This document shows, one piece after another, positions 36,793-45,781 of a stretch of 64,000 bases of DNA (the stretch's first letter is position 1; every line of letters begins with the position of its first letter). The position numbers and the translations under genes were made by a program. The notes beneath the pieces were generated by a model. It searched no databases and was not told the origin of the DNA. It was given only the letters and a program-made list of their open reading frames with translations. The stretch is from JANSWP01 sp041941305 (lineage in GTDB: Bacteria; Bacteroidota; Bacteroidia; Chitinophagales; Saprospiraceae), in the NCBI GenBank assembly GCA_041941305.1, contig JBGTQJ010000011.1, positions 124,001 through 188,000 on the forward strand, written 5' to 3'.

Positions 36793-36848
36793 TATACCAA
36801 TATTTCAAGTTTACCTTAGATTCTATTCCTCTTCAAAAAATTCGAGCA

Positions 36849-36911
36849 GTTAAACAAAAAGGAAAAACAATGGCTTCCTCCGGGCACTTTTGTTTTTCCT
36901 TTTTATTTAAC
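36849..36911 (+). terminator. Long A/T-rich hairpin terminator
   Basis: The arm starting GTTAAACAAAAAGGAAAAACAA pairs with its near-complement ending at 36911 (TTGTTTTTCC then T-rich), about 20 bp with one bulge. It lies 57 bases after the DUF4837 stop codon. Confidence 0.7.
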
Positions 36912-37073
36912 TTCCCAAATCTTCAAAGAACCACTGCTTTTAAATGTGTTTGAGCTAATCTCTCTAACACATTTTCTTTTTCAACCCTTAAATTGTCACA
37001 GAAGGTTTTATTTTTACGCCTCATTTCATAAAGGAACTCTTCGTGAGGATCCTTTTTTTGTAATATTCACTTA

Positions 37074-37682
37074 ATGACCACCAACCTAATTAACATAAAA
37101 GCTTTAAATAAACTTCCAGACGATGAGCTCGTGGCTTTGTTTTCTAAAACTCAACATCATGCATATTTTGGTGAATTGTATAGAAGATATGCACATTTGG
37201 GTTTTGGAGTCTGTTTGAAATATCTGAAAGATGAGAATGAAAGTCAGGATGTTCTAGCAGACGTTTTCAAAATTCTTTTCCGAAAAATACCAGCTTCAAA
37301 TATTCAATCCTTTAGAAAGTATTTCTACACAGTTGTCCGCAACGAATGTATAGGACGGCTTCGCCAGCGACGCACTGAATCAGCTCGGTTATCGGATTTC
37401 CAAAAATTTGAAAAAAGCACAAACGATTTTATGGAAAACGAGGGTTTGATTCGTCTGTTGGATAGTGAACCCTCACTTGAAAGTGTGGTAGAGGAAGCCA
37501 TTCAAAAATTAAACGACGAGCAACGTACTTGTATTAGGCTGTTTTTCTATCAAAATAGAAGTTATAAAGATATTGTGGAAACTACAGGATTCTCCGAAAA
37601 GCAAGTTAAAAGTTACCTCCAAAACGGCAAGCGAAACTTAAAAATCCTTTTGACCGATTTTATCAAAAAACGTAATTCGTAA
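37074..37682 (+). CDS. ECF-type RNA polymerase sigma factor
   Basis: Sigma-70 family regulator of the extracytoplasmic function group, 202 residues. Region 2 is seen at about 25-95 (FGELYRRYAHLGFGVCLKYLKDENESQDVLADVFKILFRKI ... FRKYFYTVVRNECIGRLRQRR) and region 4 at about 145-200 (AIQKLNDEQRTCIRLFFYQNRSYKDIVETTGFSEKQVKSYLQNGKRNLKILL). It belongs to the Bacteroidetes type in which region 2 carries an LKYLKDENESQD motif. The next gene, 18 bases downstream, encodes a membrane protein in the position of an anti-sigma factor. Regulon unknown. Confidence 0.93.
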   Translation: MTTNLINIKALNKLPDDELVALFSKTQHHAYFGELYRRYAHLGFGVCLKYLKDENESQDVLADVFKILFRKIPASNIQSFRKYFYTVVRNECIGRLRQRRTESARLSDFQKFEKSTNDFMENEGLIRLLDSEPSLESVVEEAIQKLNDEQRTCIRLFFYQNRSYKDIVETTGFSEKQVKSYLQNGKRNLKILLTDFIKKRNS

Positions 37683-37700
37683 TCATAGAAATGCAATACT

Positions 37701-38513
37701 ATGAAGAAAGATAGACTCCATAAAATCTTCCAATCTTCACGGAGCCGTTCCGAGGATGATATTCGGCGGTATCTAGGGAATGAATTGAATGAAGATGAAC
37801 GATTTGACATCGAAAATCAAATGCTGGATGACCCGCTATTAGCAGATGCGGTAGACGGGTTTTCAGAGGTTAAATTTGATTTTTCGAAAAACTCACCTGT
37901 AGAAAATTTTGACCATTTTTTAGAACGAATGGATGTTTCTGAAAATGCAAAAATCAGAAACATCCAACCTCAAAGAACCCGTTTTTATCAATTGGCAGTT
38001 GCTGCTTCAGTCGTCCTAATGGTAGCGTTTGGAGCTTATTATATTTTCGAGGGCAATGCTAATTTGACCGATGAACAATTATTTGCACAAAATTTTGAAG
38101 TGGCTGAAATGTCTTTACCTCAATTTCGTGGAGATAGCGTAAATGGAAATGTTTCAGAAATTAGTCCTATCCTTCAAAATGCCATCCAGGCATATGAAGC
38201 CAGTGATTTCAAAAAAAGTTATTCAGAATTTGAAAAGTACTTTCTCAATGTAAATCCTGACAATAACTTTGCATTGTATCACGCCGGTATAGCCGCTTTG
38301 GAAACCAATACCTTAGACAGGGCTTTTGAACATTTCATGAAATTATATGTCCAAAAAGGAGACTATTTTGAAGAAGCATCCTGGTATTTGGCATTGACAA
38401 GAATCAAACAAGAAGATCGAAAAAGTGCCATGGAATTATTAGATGGTATTATCCAAAAAACAGCCAATAAAAAATTACTAAAAAAGGCAAAACAATTGAA
38501 AAAGCAATTGTAA
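37701..38513 (+). CDS. Probable anti-sigma membrane protein with TPR domain
   Basis: Single-pass membrane protein, 270 residues, 18 bases after the ECF sigma gene. The cytoplasmic N-terminus (1-90) contains RRYLGNELNEDERFDIENQMLDDPLLADAVDGF, the pattern of Bacteroidetes zinc-less anti-sigma-like domains. One membrane helix lies at about 97-116 (LAVAASVVLMVAFGAYYIFE). The periplasmic C-terminus (about 150-270) has two or three TPR-like helix pairs (AIQAYEASDFKKSYSEFEKYF, NFALYHAGIAALETNTLDRAFEHF, SWYLALTRIKQEDRKSAMELLDGI). Anti-sigma function is inferred from position and the N-terminal pattern; TPRs suggest a protein ligand. Confidence 0.82.
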   Translation: MKKDRLHKIFQSSRSRSEDDIRRYLGNELNEDERFDIENQMLDDPLLADAVDGFSEVKFDFSKNSPVENFDHFLERMDVSENAKIRNIQPQRTRFYQLAVAASVVLMVAFGAYYIFEGNANLTDEQLFAQNFEVAEMSLPQFRGDSVNGNVSEISPILQNAIQAYEASDFKKSYSEFEKYFLNVNPDNNFALYHAGIAALETNTLDRAFEHFMKLYVQKGDYFEEASWYLALTRIKQEDRKSAMELLDGIIQKTANKKLLKKAKQLKKQL

Positions 38514-38538
38514 GCCCCAATCAACTTCCGGGAAATAT

Positions 38539-38575
38539 AAAACGGTTAGATTTTCAATAAATCTGCCGTTTTTTT
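38539..38575. terminator. Shared terminator between convergent genes
   Basis: AAAACGG-TT-AGATTT pairs with AAATCT-G-CCGTTTT and is followed by Ts on the plus strand, with As on the 5' side. It separates the anti-sigma-like gene (plus) from the M48-like gene (minus) and overlaps the latter's stop codon by two bases. Confidence 0.75.
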
Positions 38576-39434
38576 ATGGCAAAAAATTTAAAACATACTC
38601 CTCATACTTACCTGTAGATTTCAATTCTCCACAATTCAATCCACTTTCTATAGAAAACATAGGAATCGCATCCACTCTTCCATCATACGATTCTCGTGAC
38701 AAAAGCCAATCTATCTCTGTCTCATCATAATTATTTAAAAGATGGGTGATTCCAGTTCTTTCAAAAACTGAGGATTCACAAATGGAGTGCACTGTTCTTG
38801 AATCTATTTGTTGAACCAATTCGGAATCATAATCCAGATAAGGTAATTCCTCTGCAATTATTTGTATTGAAATTTGATTTGCCGATGCATTGCCTTGTAA
38901 GATATTTACTAAGGTAAGAGAGTTGTATTCCTCAATAAGTCGGGTCAATAAAAAGCGTTCATCCATGATGATGCTTTCAAAGGTCAACAAATAATAAAGT
39001 TCATAATCTTCCCGGAGAGTCTTCAAGAATCCTGAAGAAATAAAAAAATCTCCTCCTGGCAGCGTGAATGCAGCCTTGAAAGAATCATCTTGAATAATGT
39101 GTACTTGCCACAAACGATTTTGGTTCCATTTATCCTGACTTGGAGATTGATGATCCAGGTGTTTTGCGAAAGTTGCCTGATCATAAAGCGTTTGAAGGTA
39201 CCAATAGACAGTAGTGTCATATGGAGGTTCATTAGGGAGTATAGAAAATTGATTATTACTAAGTATGTTTTCTAGTAAAATTTCTCCTAAAGTTTCCCGA
39301 TTTTTTTTGGAAAATTCTTCTGGTGCTGGAAGTTCGAAAGTATCTCTCGAACAGGATGAATAGAGTAGTAAAAGTGTAGCCAAGAAGAATAAAGACAAAG
39401 CCTTATTCGGGAGGTTTCTTTGTTCATAGTACAT
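38574..39434 (-). CDS. Degenerate M48-like lipoprotein (pseudoprotease)
   Basis: Lipoprotein of 286 residues (lipobox LLYSSC, Cys28). The middle follows the M48 metalloprotease plan: WQVHIIQDDSFKAAFTLPGGDFFISSGFLKTLREDYELYYLL (109-150) corresponds to the beta-sheet and helix before the zinc helix. Where M48 enzymes have HExxH, this has FESII (152-156), and the third-ligand segment (usually ExEAD) reads ELVQQID. So both zinc motifs appear lost. The alignment is by eye; the fold assignment is therefore inference, but the PGG-IFIS-G-L-L-like run is characteristic. Likely a non-catalytic relative. On the minus strand with mvaA upstream at a distance of 104 bases. Confidence 0.65.
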   Translation of the reverse strand: MYYEQRNLPNKALSLFFLATLLLLYSSCSRDTFELPAPEEFSKKNRETLGEILLENILSNNQFSILPNEPPYDTTVYWYLQTLYDQATFAKHLDHQSPSQDKWNQNRLWQVHIIQDDSFKAAFTLPGGDFFISSGFLKTLREDYELYYLLTFESIIMDERFLLTRLIEEYNSLTLVNILQGNASANQISIQIIAEELPYLDYDSELVQQIDSRTVHSICESSVFERTGITHLLNNYDETEIDWLLSRESYDGRVDAIPMFSIESGLNCGELKSTGKYEEYVLNFLP

Positions 39435-39538
39435 TGCTGCGGCTTTAAAGTGTTTGTTTTATCAAAATATACAATCTTTAAAAGCCACAAAAATCATGCT
39501 GAAAATGGACTTTTAATTCCTGATTTTCAACAAGTTGC

Positions 39539-40882
39539 TTAAAATGCCGAAATTTTACTTTTCCGCTGAAGGTGCAAAAACTCTCTTACGGCATTGAAGG
39601 AAACGATTTCTTCTTTGAAATACGCCACAGCATCTTTAATTTCTTTTTCCGTTGCATCAAAATGATTTAAAATGTTTAGGAGATGCATTTTCATATGTCC
39701 TTTTTGGATGCCGGTAGTTACCAAAGAGCGCAATGCAGAGAAGTTTTGAGCCAATCCAACTACAGCAATTATTTCCATCAATTCCTTTGCAGAAGGATTA
39801 CCTAGCAACTCTAAAGAGCGTTTAGCGATTGGGTGTAATTTGGTCAACCCCCCAACAGTGCCTATGGCAAGTGGCAAGTCTAGCCAAAATTTAAAAATAC
39901 CTTTTTCTACTTTGCATGAGCTTAAACTCCGATAATTTCCATCCCGCGCGGCATAGGTGTGACCGCAAGCTTCAATTGCCCTGAAATCATTGGCTGTAGC
40001 TAAAACGACTGCATCAATTCCATTAAAAATACCCTTATTGTGGGTAGTCGCTCTGTGAGGGTCCAAATGAGCAATTCTAACCGCTTTGGAAAACTTCTCT
40101 GCAAAGTCTTGAGCATTGACCTTGTTTGGGAAATTCCCTAAATCCTCTACAGGACATTCAACCCAGGCTCTTACGATACAATCAGGGGTATAATTTGAAA
40201 GAATTGCCATGATAATGGTCAGGTCTTTTTCAGCTTCATCAAAAATTGGGTGGGTAGCAACGAACTTTTGAAGGGTATTCCCAAATTGCTCTAATACTGA
40301 ATTAATGAAATTTGCCCCCATGCTGTCACAGGTTTCGAACGTGACCTTTAACTGGTAATAATCTTTTTCTTTTTTTGAAAAATCCAAAAGTTCAATATCT
40401 AAGACTCCTCCTCCTCGTTTTTCCATGTTTTTGGTAATAGAAGTAGCTTCTTTTCTTAGCCTGGATTCCAAGTCTTCAAAAACACTTTCTAATTTCTGAA
40501 TATTTCCATTCCAACTAAAATGAACTTGACCAATTTTTTGAGTATCAATAACTTTTGCTCTAAAACCACCTCGTTCCATCCAAAATTTTGCAGCGGCTGA
40601 AGCTGCAGCCACTACTGAACTTTCCTCTATAACCATAGGAACACAATACGTCTTGCCATTTATCACAAAATTGGGTGCGACACCATATGGCATATAATAA
40701 TTGCTAATGGTATTTTCACTAAAGCCATCCAAAACCTTTTGCTGCTCCTCGTCTTCATGCCAATAGCTGGTTAATTCTCGCATGACTGCATCAGGCTCTC
40801 TAAAAAAGTGCTTAACAATCCACTTGATTTTGTCAATTTTGGACAATTTAGAAAAGCCGGATATGGTTTTTTTCATTTTCAT
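39539..40882 (-). CDS. mvaA: Hydroxymethylglutaryl-CoA reductase (class II)
   Basis: Reduces HMG-CoA to mevalonate in the mevalonate pathway of isoprenoid synthesis. The 447 residues contain the catalytic-Glu region VPMVIEESSVVAAASAAAKFW, DSMGANFINSVLEQF (the usual DAMGAN motif with Ser), a Lys-bearing RATTHNKGIFNGIDAVVLATANDFRAIEACGHTYAARDG, and LPLAIGTVGGLTKLHP. This is a class II enzyme, as usual in bacteria; the class acts in biosynthesis in Bacteroidetes that use the mevalonate route. It starts 10 bases after the fni stop codon, so the two form an operon. Mutation of Ala to Ser in the DAMGAN motif is conservative. Confidence 0.95.
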   Translation of the reverse strand: MKMKKTISGFSKLSKIDKIKWIVKHFFREPDAVMRELTSYWHEDEEQQKVLDGFSENTISNYYMPYGVAPNFVINGKTYCVPMVIEESSVVAAASAAAKFWMERGGFRAKVIDTQKIGQVHFSWNGNIQKLESVFEDLESRLRKEATSITKNMEKRGGGVLDIELLDFSKKEKDYYQLKVTFETCDSMGANFINSVLEQFGNTLQKFVATHPIFDEAEKDLTIIMAILSNYTPDCIVRAWVECPVEDLGNFPNKVNAQDFAEKFSKAVRIAHLDPHRATTHNKGIFNGIDAVVLATANDFRAIEACGHTYAARDGNYRSLSSCKVEKGIFKFWLDLPLAIGTVGGLTKLHPIAKRSLELLGNPSAKELMEIIAVVGLAQNFSALRSLVTTGIQKGHMKMHLLNILNHFDATEKEIKDAVAYFKEEIVSFNAVREFLHLQRKSKISAF

Positions 40883-40892
40883 TTTGAATGTT

Positions 40893-41951
40893 CTATCGAA
40901 CTTTTAGAAATGCATTTGCCAATGCTAAGCCCTGAATTTGAGTATCCACATAATTGTATAAATCTTCATAACTGCCTCTTGCATGTTTTAAAAACTCAGA
41001 AGCTTGTCCATAAATGCATGAGAGGTTTAGTTTATTAATCAAATAATATCCATCTAAAAACCTTTTTATGCCTCCAGAAATAATGACTTGACGACATTGC
41101 ACTTTATTTCCTAATTCTTCAATAATCTGATTGGTCATGAATACCATTTCTTCTGCACTGTGCCCCACGTTGGCCAATTGTCCATAAATTTCCTGTTTGA
41201 TTGGCTCACTCCGCAATAACTCAAGTTTAGAAAAATTAGTCCCTCCATTTGCCGCAAAATCAATTGCTTCAAGCGGCAACTGAAACAACAATTTCAAACT
41301 TTCGTAACCCATTCCTTGTCCTACCTCTTTAACAATAATTGGCAGATCCAATTGCTCTAAGATAGTCGAAATGGTCTCAATCGGGGGGGCTTTGAAATGA
41401 TCCCCTTCGGGTTGAAGCCATTCCTGGAATGGATTGACGTGAATTATCAAACCATCTGCCTGCAATTTCCCTATTAAATGACTTACACGCCATAGCTCAT
41501 TCTGTTCAATCAATTGCTCCAATTGAGCAATACCCAAATTGGTATATAAAGGCAAATCATTACCAATTAAATGCCGCACATCAAAATCTGGGAGGATCTC
41601 ATCATCAAAAAGTAAAGCACGGCAAGAGCCAAGTCCCATTCCCATCCCAAAATCCTTACAGGCTCGTGCTAAATTGTGGTTAATGGTACGAGCCAGTTCG
41701 GTTCCTCCTGTCATGCTCGATACCCAAAGCGGAGCTCGCATGGCTTTTCCGAGAAATTGAAAAGGCTTTAAGCTATTTTGTTCAGGATGGGCTGAAAGCA
41801 ATGGCTCATAGTAAAACCGATTATCCAAAGTTTCCTTCCCAACCTGAGATCTGAAAGCCAATTCGATATGATCCTTCTTCCGAGACGCTGCGTTCGGATC
41901 ATCATTGTGAAAGGAAGTTGCTTTTTTTTGTTCCAGCTTATCCATTAACAT
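40893..41951 (-). CDS. fni: Type 2 isopentenyl-diphosphate delta-isomerase
   Basis: FMN- and NADPH-dependent enzyme interconverting isopentenyl and dimethylallyl diphosphates. The 352 residues show SRKKDHIELAF near the N-terminus (substrate Arg-Lys-His), SSMTGG (FMN region), MGMGLGSCR, IHVNPFQEWLQPEGD (the metal/substrate Gln-Glu motif), IIVKEVGQGM, FAANGGTNFSKLE and ISGGIKRFLDGY. Length matches the family. Operon with mvaA, upstream by 10 bases. The two adjacent genes show that isoprenoids are made by the mevalonate route. Confidence 0.95.
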   Translation of the reverse strand: MLMDKLEQKKATSFHNDDPNAASRKKDHIELAFRSQVGKETLDNRFYYEPLLSAHPEQNSLKPFQFLGKAMRAPLWVSSMTGGTELARTINHNLARACKDFGMGMGLGSCRALLFDDEILPDFDVRHLIGNDLPLYTNLGIAQLEQLIEQNELWRVSHLIGKLQADGLIIHVNPFQEWLQPEGDHFKAPPIETISTILEQLDLPIIVKEVGQGMGYESLKLLFQLPLEAIDFAANGGTNFSKLELLRSEPIKQEIYGQLANVGHSAEEMVFMTNQIIEELGNKVQCRQVIISGGIKRFLDGYYLINKLNLSCIYGQASEFLKHARGSYEDLYNYVDTQIQGLALANAFLKVR

Positions 41952-42084
41952 AAATAAATGATTGTTTGCAAAGTTAGCCTAAAGAGTCACAATTTTCTAA
42001 CACCCTTTGGAATACCAGCTTCTTTCTCGTGGAACAAACCGTTTTTTTATTGAATTGTTCATGGGTTTGCATTGTGAGGCTCGG

Positions 42085-43272
42085 TCAAGTCATACCTCCT
42101 GTAATTTTCTGTACAATTTTAAATTCACTCAAAAATGCCCTGGCGATAACCCTGAGGACTGTATAGACCGGAATTGCAAGCACCATTCCTATAATACCAT
42201 TGATTTGTGCTCCCATCAGAATTACAATAAATATTTCAAGAGGGTGGGCGAGAACACTATTGGAGAAAATCCAGGGTTGTAGTAAGAAATTATCCAACAT
42301 TTGCATCAATGCAAAAACTAAAACTACTTTGCTAAGCAATGGAAGAATATCTCCAAAAGGAAGATATAAATTAGAAGAGATGGTTATGATTATCCCAAAC
42401 ATAGCTCCTATGAGGGGTCCCAAATAAGGAATGACATTTATCAATGCTGCAAAAAACCCAATCAATAGGGCATTTTGAATACCTAAAAGGCTTAATCCCA
42501 GAGAGACAAACAAGGTGATAATCGTAACTTGAAACAATATACCTCCAAAATAACGTGTCAGCATTCTACTGATTTCTTCAATCGCATGCCGGATTTGTTC
42601 TTCGTGTTTATTGGGGAAAATAGCTACAAGAAAATTTACAAATAGGCCTTGTTCTTTCAAAAAGAAAAACGTGATAAAGACAATGGTAAAAATTGCAAAG
42701 AAAATATTTCCTGCTGCTGAAATAATTCCACTGAAAAAATCTCCTATTTTCCGGGGCTCAAACCATTTGAAAAAATTTTCCTTTAACTGATTTTCAACAG
42801 AAATTGGATTGATTACATAGGAGGTATCTGGCTTTAAAACCGCATTGGAATCTATTGCTAAAAGCGTCGAATCAGGAGGTGTAATCACAACCGAATCAGG
42901 CTGAATCAATCCATAATCAATTAATTTTCCTTGAAATTGATTGACGGGATTTTCAAGGGCTTCCCCTATTTTTTTGTAGTCTACCTCTGCAAGGTTATTC
43001 GCTTGTTTCACTATAAGTGGAACAAAAAGCATTACTAAAGAAATCATCACAACAAAATAGGTCAATAGGGTAAGTATAGCTGCCAAATTAGGTCCTGCCT
43101 GAAATTTCCAGAATTTGATATGTTTTTGAAAAAAACGCATCAAGGGTTGTCCAATCATTGAAAGCACCCAAGCTACAAGCACATATCCTACAATATTGCT
43201 GAAGAAGAAAACAATAACAGCAAGCAAAATAAAACCAACAATAAATGCAATAGACCGGTTGGAGAATTTCAT
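42085..43272 (-). CDS. AI-2E family transporter (PerM/TqsA-like)
   Basis: Polytopic inner-membrane protein, 395 residues, of the AI-2 exporter/PerM permease family. About seven or eight hydrophobic helices; the start FIVGFILLAVIVFFFSNIVGYVLVAWVLSMIGQPL and the later FVTFFFLKE...FVNFLVAIFPNKHEEQIRHAIEEISRMLTRYFGGILFQ, AALINVIPYLGPLIGAMFGIII, FILQPWIFSNSV-like and HPLEIFIVILMGAQINGIIGMVLAIPVYTVLRVI are hallmarks. Residues about 90-165 form a periplasmic insert. Substrate uncertain: members export AI-2, Na+/H+ or unknown compounds. The gene is isolated on the minus strand. Confidence 0.93.
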   Translation of the reverse strand: MKFSNRSIAFIVGFILLAVIVFFFSNIVGYVLVAWVLSMIGQPLMRFFQKHIKFWKFQAGPNLAAILTLLTYFVVMISLVMLFVPLIVKQANNLAEVDYKKIGEALENPVNQFQGKLIDYGLIQPDSVVITPPDSTLLAIDSNAVLKPDTSYVINPISVENQLKENFFKWFEPRKIGDFFSGIISAAGNIFFAIFTIVFITFFFLKEQGLFVNFLVAIFPNKHEEQIRHAIEEISRMLTRYFGGILFQVTIITLFVSLGLSLLGIQNALLIGFFAALINVIPYLGPLIGAMFGIIITISSNLYLPFGDILPLLSKVVLVFALMQMLDNFLLQPWIFSNSVLAHPLEIFIVILMGAQINGIIGMVLAIPVYTVLRVIARAFLSEFKIVQKITGGMT

Positions 43273-43307
43273 CTAGAAGTGATTTGTAGTTTCGAGGTTC
43301 ATAGTTT

Positions 43308-43356
43308 TAATTTACTCAAGTTGCGAACATTAATGGTTCGCAACTTGAGTAAATTA
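43308..43356. repeat. 21-bp perfect inverted repeat containing TTGCGAAC
   Basis: 43308-43328 is the exact reverse complement of 43336-43356, with a 7-base loop ATTAATG. It lies in the divergent region between the AI-2E transporter and the antiporter. The right arm (GTTCGCAACTTGAGTAAATTA) is nearly repeated at about 47076-47096. Confidence 0.75.
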
Positions 43357-43486
43357 TTAAAGCGAAAATACTAAAACCTAAGTTTTGACAAAATGCTACT
43401 TGTGTAACAAGATTTGGCAAAAAGACTGACAACATTTGCACCTGAGTTGCTAATTTCCAGACTCTTATTAAAATCAATGCAAAACC

Positions 43487-44725
43487 ATGTTTCAATCATT
43501 CACCATTATTCTCTCCCTTGCTGCACTATTTAGTATCATCAACCATAAATTTTTGAAATTACCAACGACCATTGGGCTCATGATTTTGGCTCTACTTACT
43601 GCATTCATGGTCATTGGATTTCAGAGCGTCCACCCAGGAGCATATACCTTTTTCTGTCAAGTAGTTCAAGATGTCAACTTCCAGGAAATTTTGCTCGATG
43701 TAATGCTAAGCTTTCTTCTGTTTGCTGGAGCAATGCATGTCAATATTCATGATCTCGCAAAAGAAAAAATCCCCATACTCTTATTTGCCACTGTTGGCAC
43801 TTTGATTTCAACTTTTGTAGTAGGTGGACTTCTTTATTATTCCTGTTTGGCAATTGGTTATCCTTTACCTTTTCTCCATGCGCTGCTTTTTGGAGCATTG
43901 ATTTCTCCCACAGATCCTATTGCTGTATTGGCTATTTTAAAGGAATCCAAAGTAAGCAAAAGCCTTGAATTGAAAATCGAAGGTGAAAGTTTGTTCAACG
44001 ATGGAGTAGGGGTTGTGATTTTTGTTACCATTCTATCACTGGCAACCATGATGGGGGAAGGCTTTAACATTGGACACGTGTTACAAGAATTCACTATTGA
44101 AGCCATCGGTGGTATTATTTATGGAATCGTGATCGGATATATTGGTTTTAACTTATTAAAATGGAATGAAGATACACCCAAAATTTGCGTAATGGTAACG
44201 CTCATGATGGCAATGGGAGGATATGCCCTGGCATCACTGATTCATGTATCAGGACCCTTGGCAATGGTAGTAGCAGGATTGGTCATCGGCAATAAAATCA
44301 ATCATTCCGACTATGAAGCCCATTCAAAAGAAGTCCTCCATCTAATCTGGGAAACCTTGGATGATATTCTAAATGCGGTACTATTTGTTTTAATAGGATT
44401 GGTGGTGCATACCTTAGATTTTAAGCAAGACTATTTACTGATTGGTCTTTTAGCCATTCTGATTGTCCTGATTGCAAGACTCATTGCAGTAGGTATTCCC
44501 TATTCATTATTAAAACATGAAGAAACAAATCCCCAAAAAACAATTCTTGTTTTGACTTGGGGAGGATTGAAGGGGGGCTTGTCCGTTGCATTAGCTTTAA
44601 CAGTTGTGGAATTGGAAAGCAAAGATTTCATAGTCTTCATTACTTATTTCGTTGTAGTATTCTCCATCATTGTACAAGGATTGACGCTAGGAAAACTGGT
44701 AAAAAAACTGAAAATGGGTACTTAG
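43487..44725 (+). CDS. Cation:proton antiporter (CPA1/NhaP type)
   Basis: Inner-membrane Na+(K+)/H+ exchanger of the CPA1 family, 412 residues with about twelve hydrophobic helices. Key segments: VMLSFLLFAGAMHVNIHDL (helix 2-3), LLFGALISPTDPIAVLAILKE (the conserved SPTDP), and KIEGESLFNDGVGVVIF (ExESLFND, the ion-binding acidic pair). A later RLIAVGIPYSLL and LTWGGLKGGLSVALAL are typical. There is no C-terminal cytoplasmic regulatory domain, so it is the short bacterial form. Probably first gene of a unit with the TrpF-like and MazG-like genes (47 and 22 bases apart). Confidence 0.94.
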   Translation: MFQSFTIILSLAALFSIINHKFLKLPTTIGLMILALLTAFMVIGFQSVHPGAYTFFCQVVQDVNFQEILLDVMLSFLLFAGAMHVNIHDLAKEKIPILLFATVGTLISTFVVGGLLYYSCLAIGYPLPFLHALLFGALISPTDPIAVLAILKESKVSKSLELKIEGESLFNDGVGVVIFVTILSLATMMGEGFNIGHVLQEFTIEAIGGIIYGIVIGYIGFNLLKWNEDTPKICVMVTLMMAMGGYALASLIHVSGPLAMVVAGLVIGNKINHSDYEAHSKEVLHLIWETLDDILNAVLFVLIGLVVHTLDFKQDYLLIGLLAILIVLIARLIAVGIPYSLLKHEETNPQKTILVLTWGGLKGGLSVALALTVVELESKDFIVFITYFVVVFSIIVQGLTLGKLVKKLKMGT

Positions 44726-44772
44726 AATAATCGTTTTCGTAAACTTGCAGCAAATTTTTAAAGCACATCAAT

Positions 44773-45420
44773 ATGCTAAAGACAAAAGTCAAAGCCAACT
44801 CCATTACAAACCTTACGGATGCGAGGTATTTTGCTGCATGGGAGGTAGAATGGTTGGGCTTTAATTTAGATACTGGAACACAAACCACTGTACTGCCTCA
44901 GTTTGTGAATGCTGTAAAAGAATGGGTTGACGGTGTGAAAATCGTAGGTGAATTTGGGATGCAATCAGGAGAAGAAATTCATACAGCCATTGAAATGATG
45001 AACTTGGACGCCGTACAAATTGGCATGTTTACAGGGGTAAATGATATCATCAACTTAAAGGACACCCCTATTATCAAAGAAATCGTAATTGATGAATCAC
45101 TTTCTGAAAAGGCTTTAAAGGAAATACTGAATCAATTCGCCCCTTTCTGCGAATCTTTTTTATTAAACTTTGACAAAACCGGAATCTCCTGGGAAGATTT
45201 AAAAAACTCTAAATACATGGATTTCAATTACTTAAAAGGCATTTGCCTGAAATATCCAATACTATTTAGTCTTGATGTGAATGCTGAAAATATTGAAGCT
45301 ATTCTTGAAAGCTTGAAACCAATAGGTATAAACCTAAAAGGAGGAGAAGAGGAAAAAATCGGCTTTAAATCATTTGATGAATTAGATGAAATATTTGAAG
45401 CAATAGAGATTTTGGTTTAG
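44773..45420 (+). CDS. TrpF-like (phosphoribosylanthranilate isomerase-like) protein lacking catalytic Cys
   Basis: A (beta/alpha)8-barrel protein of 215 residues resembling phosphoribosylanthranilate isomerase. The N-terminus KANSITNLTDARYFAAWEVEWLGFNL parallels the TrpF signature KICGITNxxDA....GADxLGF, but the catalytic Cys-Gly is replaced by Asn-Ser. A segment FLLNFDKTGISWEDL parallels the second catalytic region, and FSLDVNAENIEAILES resembles the phosphate-site helix of TrpF. Length is normal. No other trp gene is nearby; context is an antiporter and a MazG-like protein. A paralog with another function, or a non-enzyme, is likeliest. Family assignment is by motif only. Confidence 0.75.
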   Translation: MLKTKVKANSITNLTDARYFAAWEVEWLGFNLDTGTQTTVLPQFVNAVKEWVDGVKIVGEFGMQSGEEIHTAIEMMNLDAVQIGMFTGVNDIINLKDTPIIKEIVIDESLSEKALKEILNQFAPFCESFLLNFDKTGISWEDLKNSKYMDFNYLKGICLKYPILFSLDVNAENIEAILESLKPIGINLKGGEEEKIGFKSFDELDEIFEAIEILV

Positions 45421-45442
45421 ACTCGTCTTACAATATACAATT

Positions 45443-45781
45443 ATGACTATCAAAGATGCTCAACAAACTGTAGATGATTGGATAAATACGATTGGCGTTC
45501 GGTATTATTCAGAATTAACCAACACCGCTATTTTGATGGAGGAAGTAGGAGAAATGGCTCGCCTGTTGGCAAGGCTTTATGGCGAACAATCCTTCAAACG
45601 AAAAGAAGATGAATTAACTGCTAAGGAGGATTTAGCAGCCGAAATGGCAGATGTACTTTTTGTATTGATCTGTCTGGCAAATCAAACAGGAGTAGATTTA
45701 ACTACCGCCTTGAAAAAAAGTCTGGATAAAAAAACAAAAAGAGATGCCAAGCGGCATGCTGAAAATGAAAAACTGAAATAG
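45443..45781 (+). CDS. MazG-like nucleotide pyrophosphohydrolase
   Basis: Small all-alpha NTP pyrophosphatase of the MazG/dUTPase-like group, 112 residues. The metal-binding motif is seen as NTAILMEEVGEMARLLARLYGEQ (ExxE) and LAAEMADVLFVLICLANQTGVDL (ExxD), the family's four-helix active site. Members clear non-canonical NTPs or limit (p)ppGpp. It is 22 bases after the TrpF-like gene, likely co-transcribed. Its stop codon touches the stop codon of the convergent ThuA-like gene with no gap. Confidence 0.93.
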   Translation: MTIKDAQQTVDDWINTIGVRYYSELTNTAILMEEVGEMARLLARLYGEQSFKRKEDELTAKEDLAAEMADVLFVLICLANQTGVDLTTALKKSLDKKTKRDAKRHAENEKLK

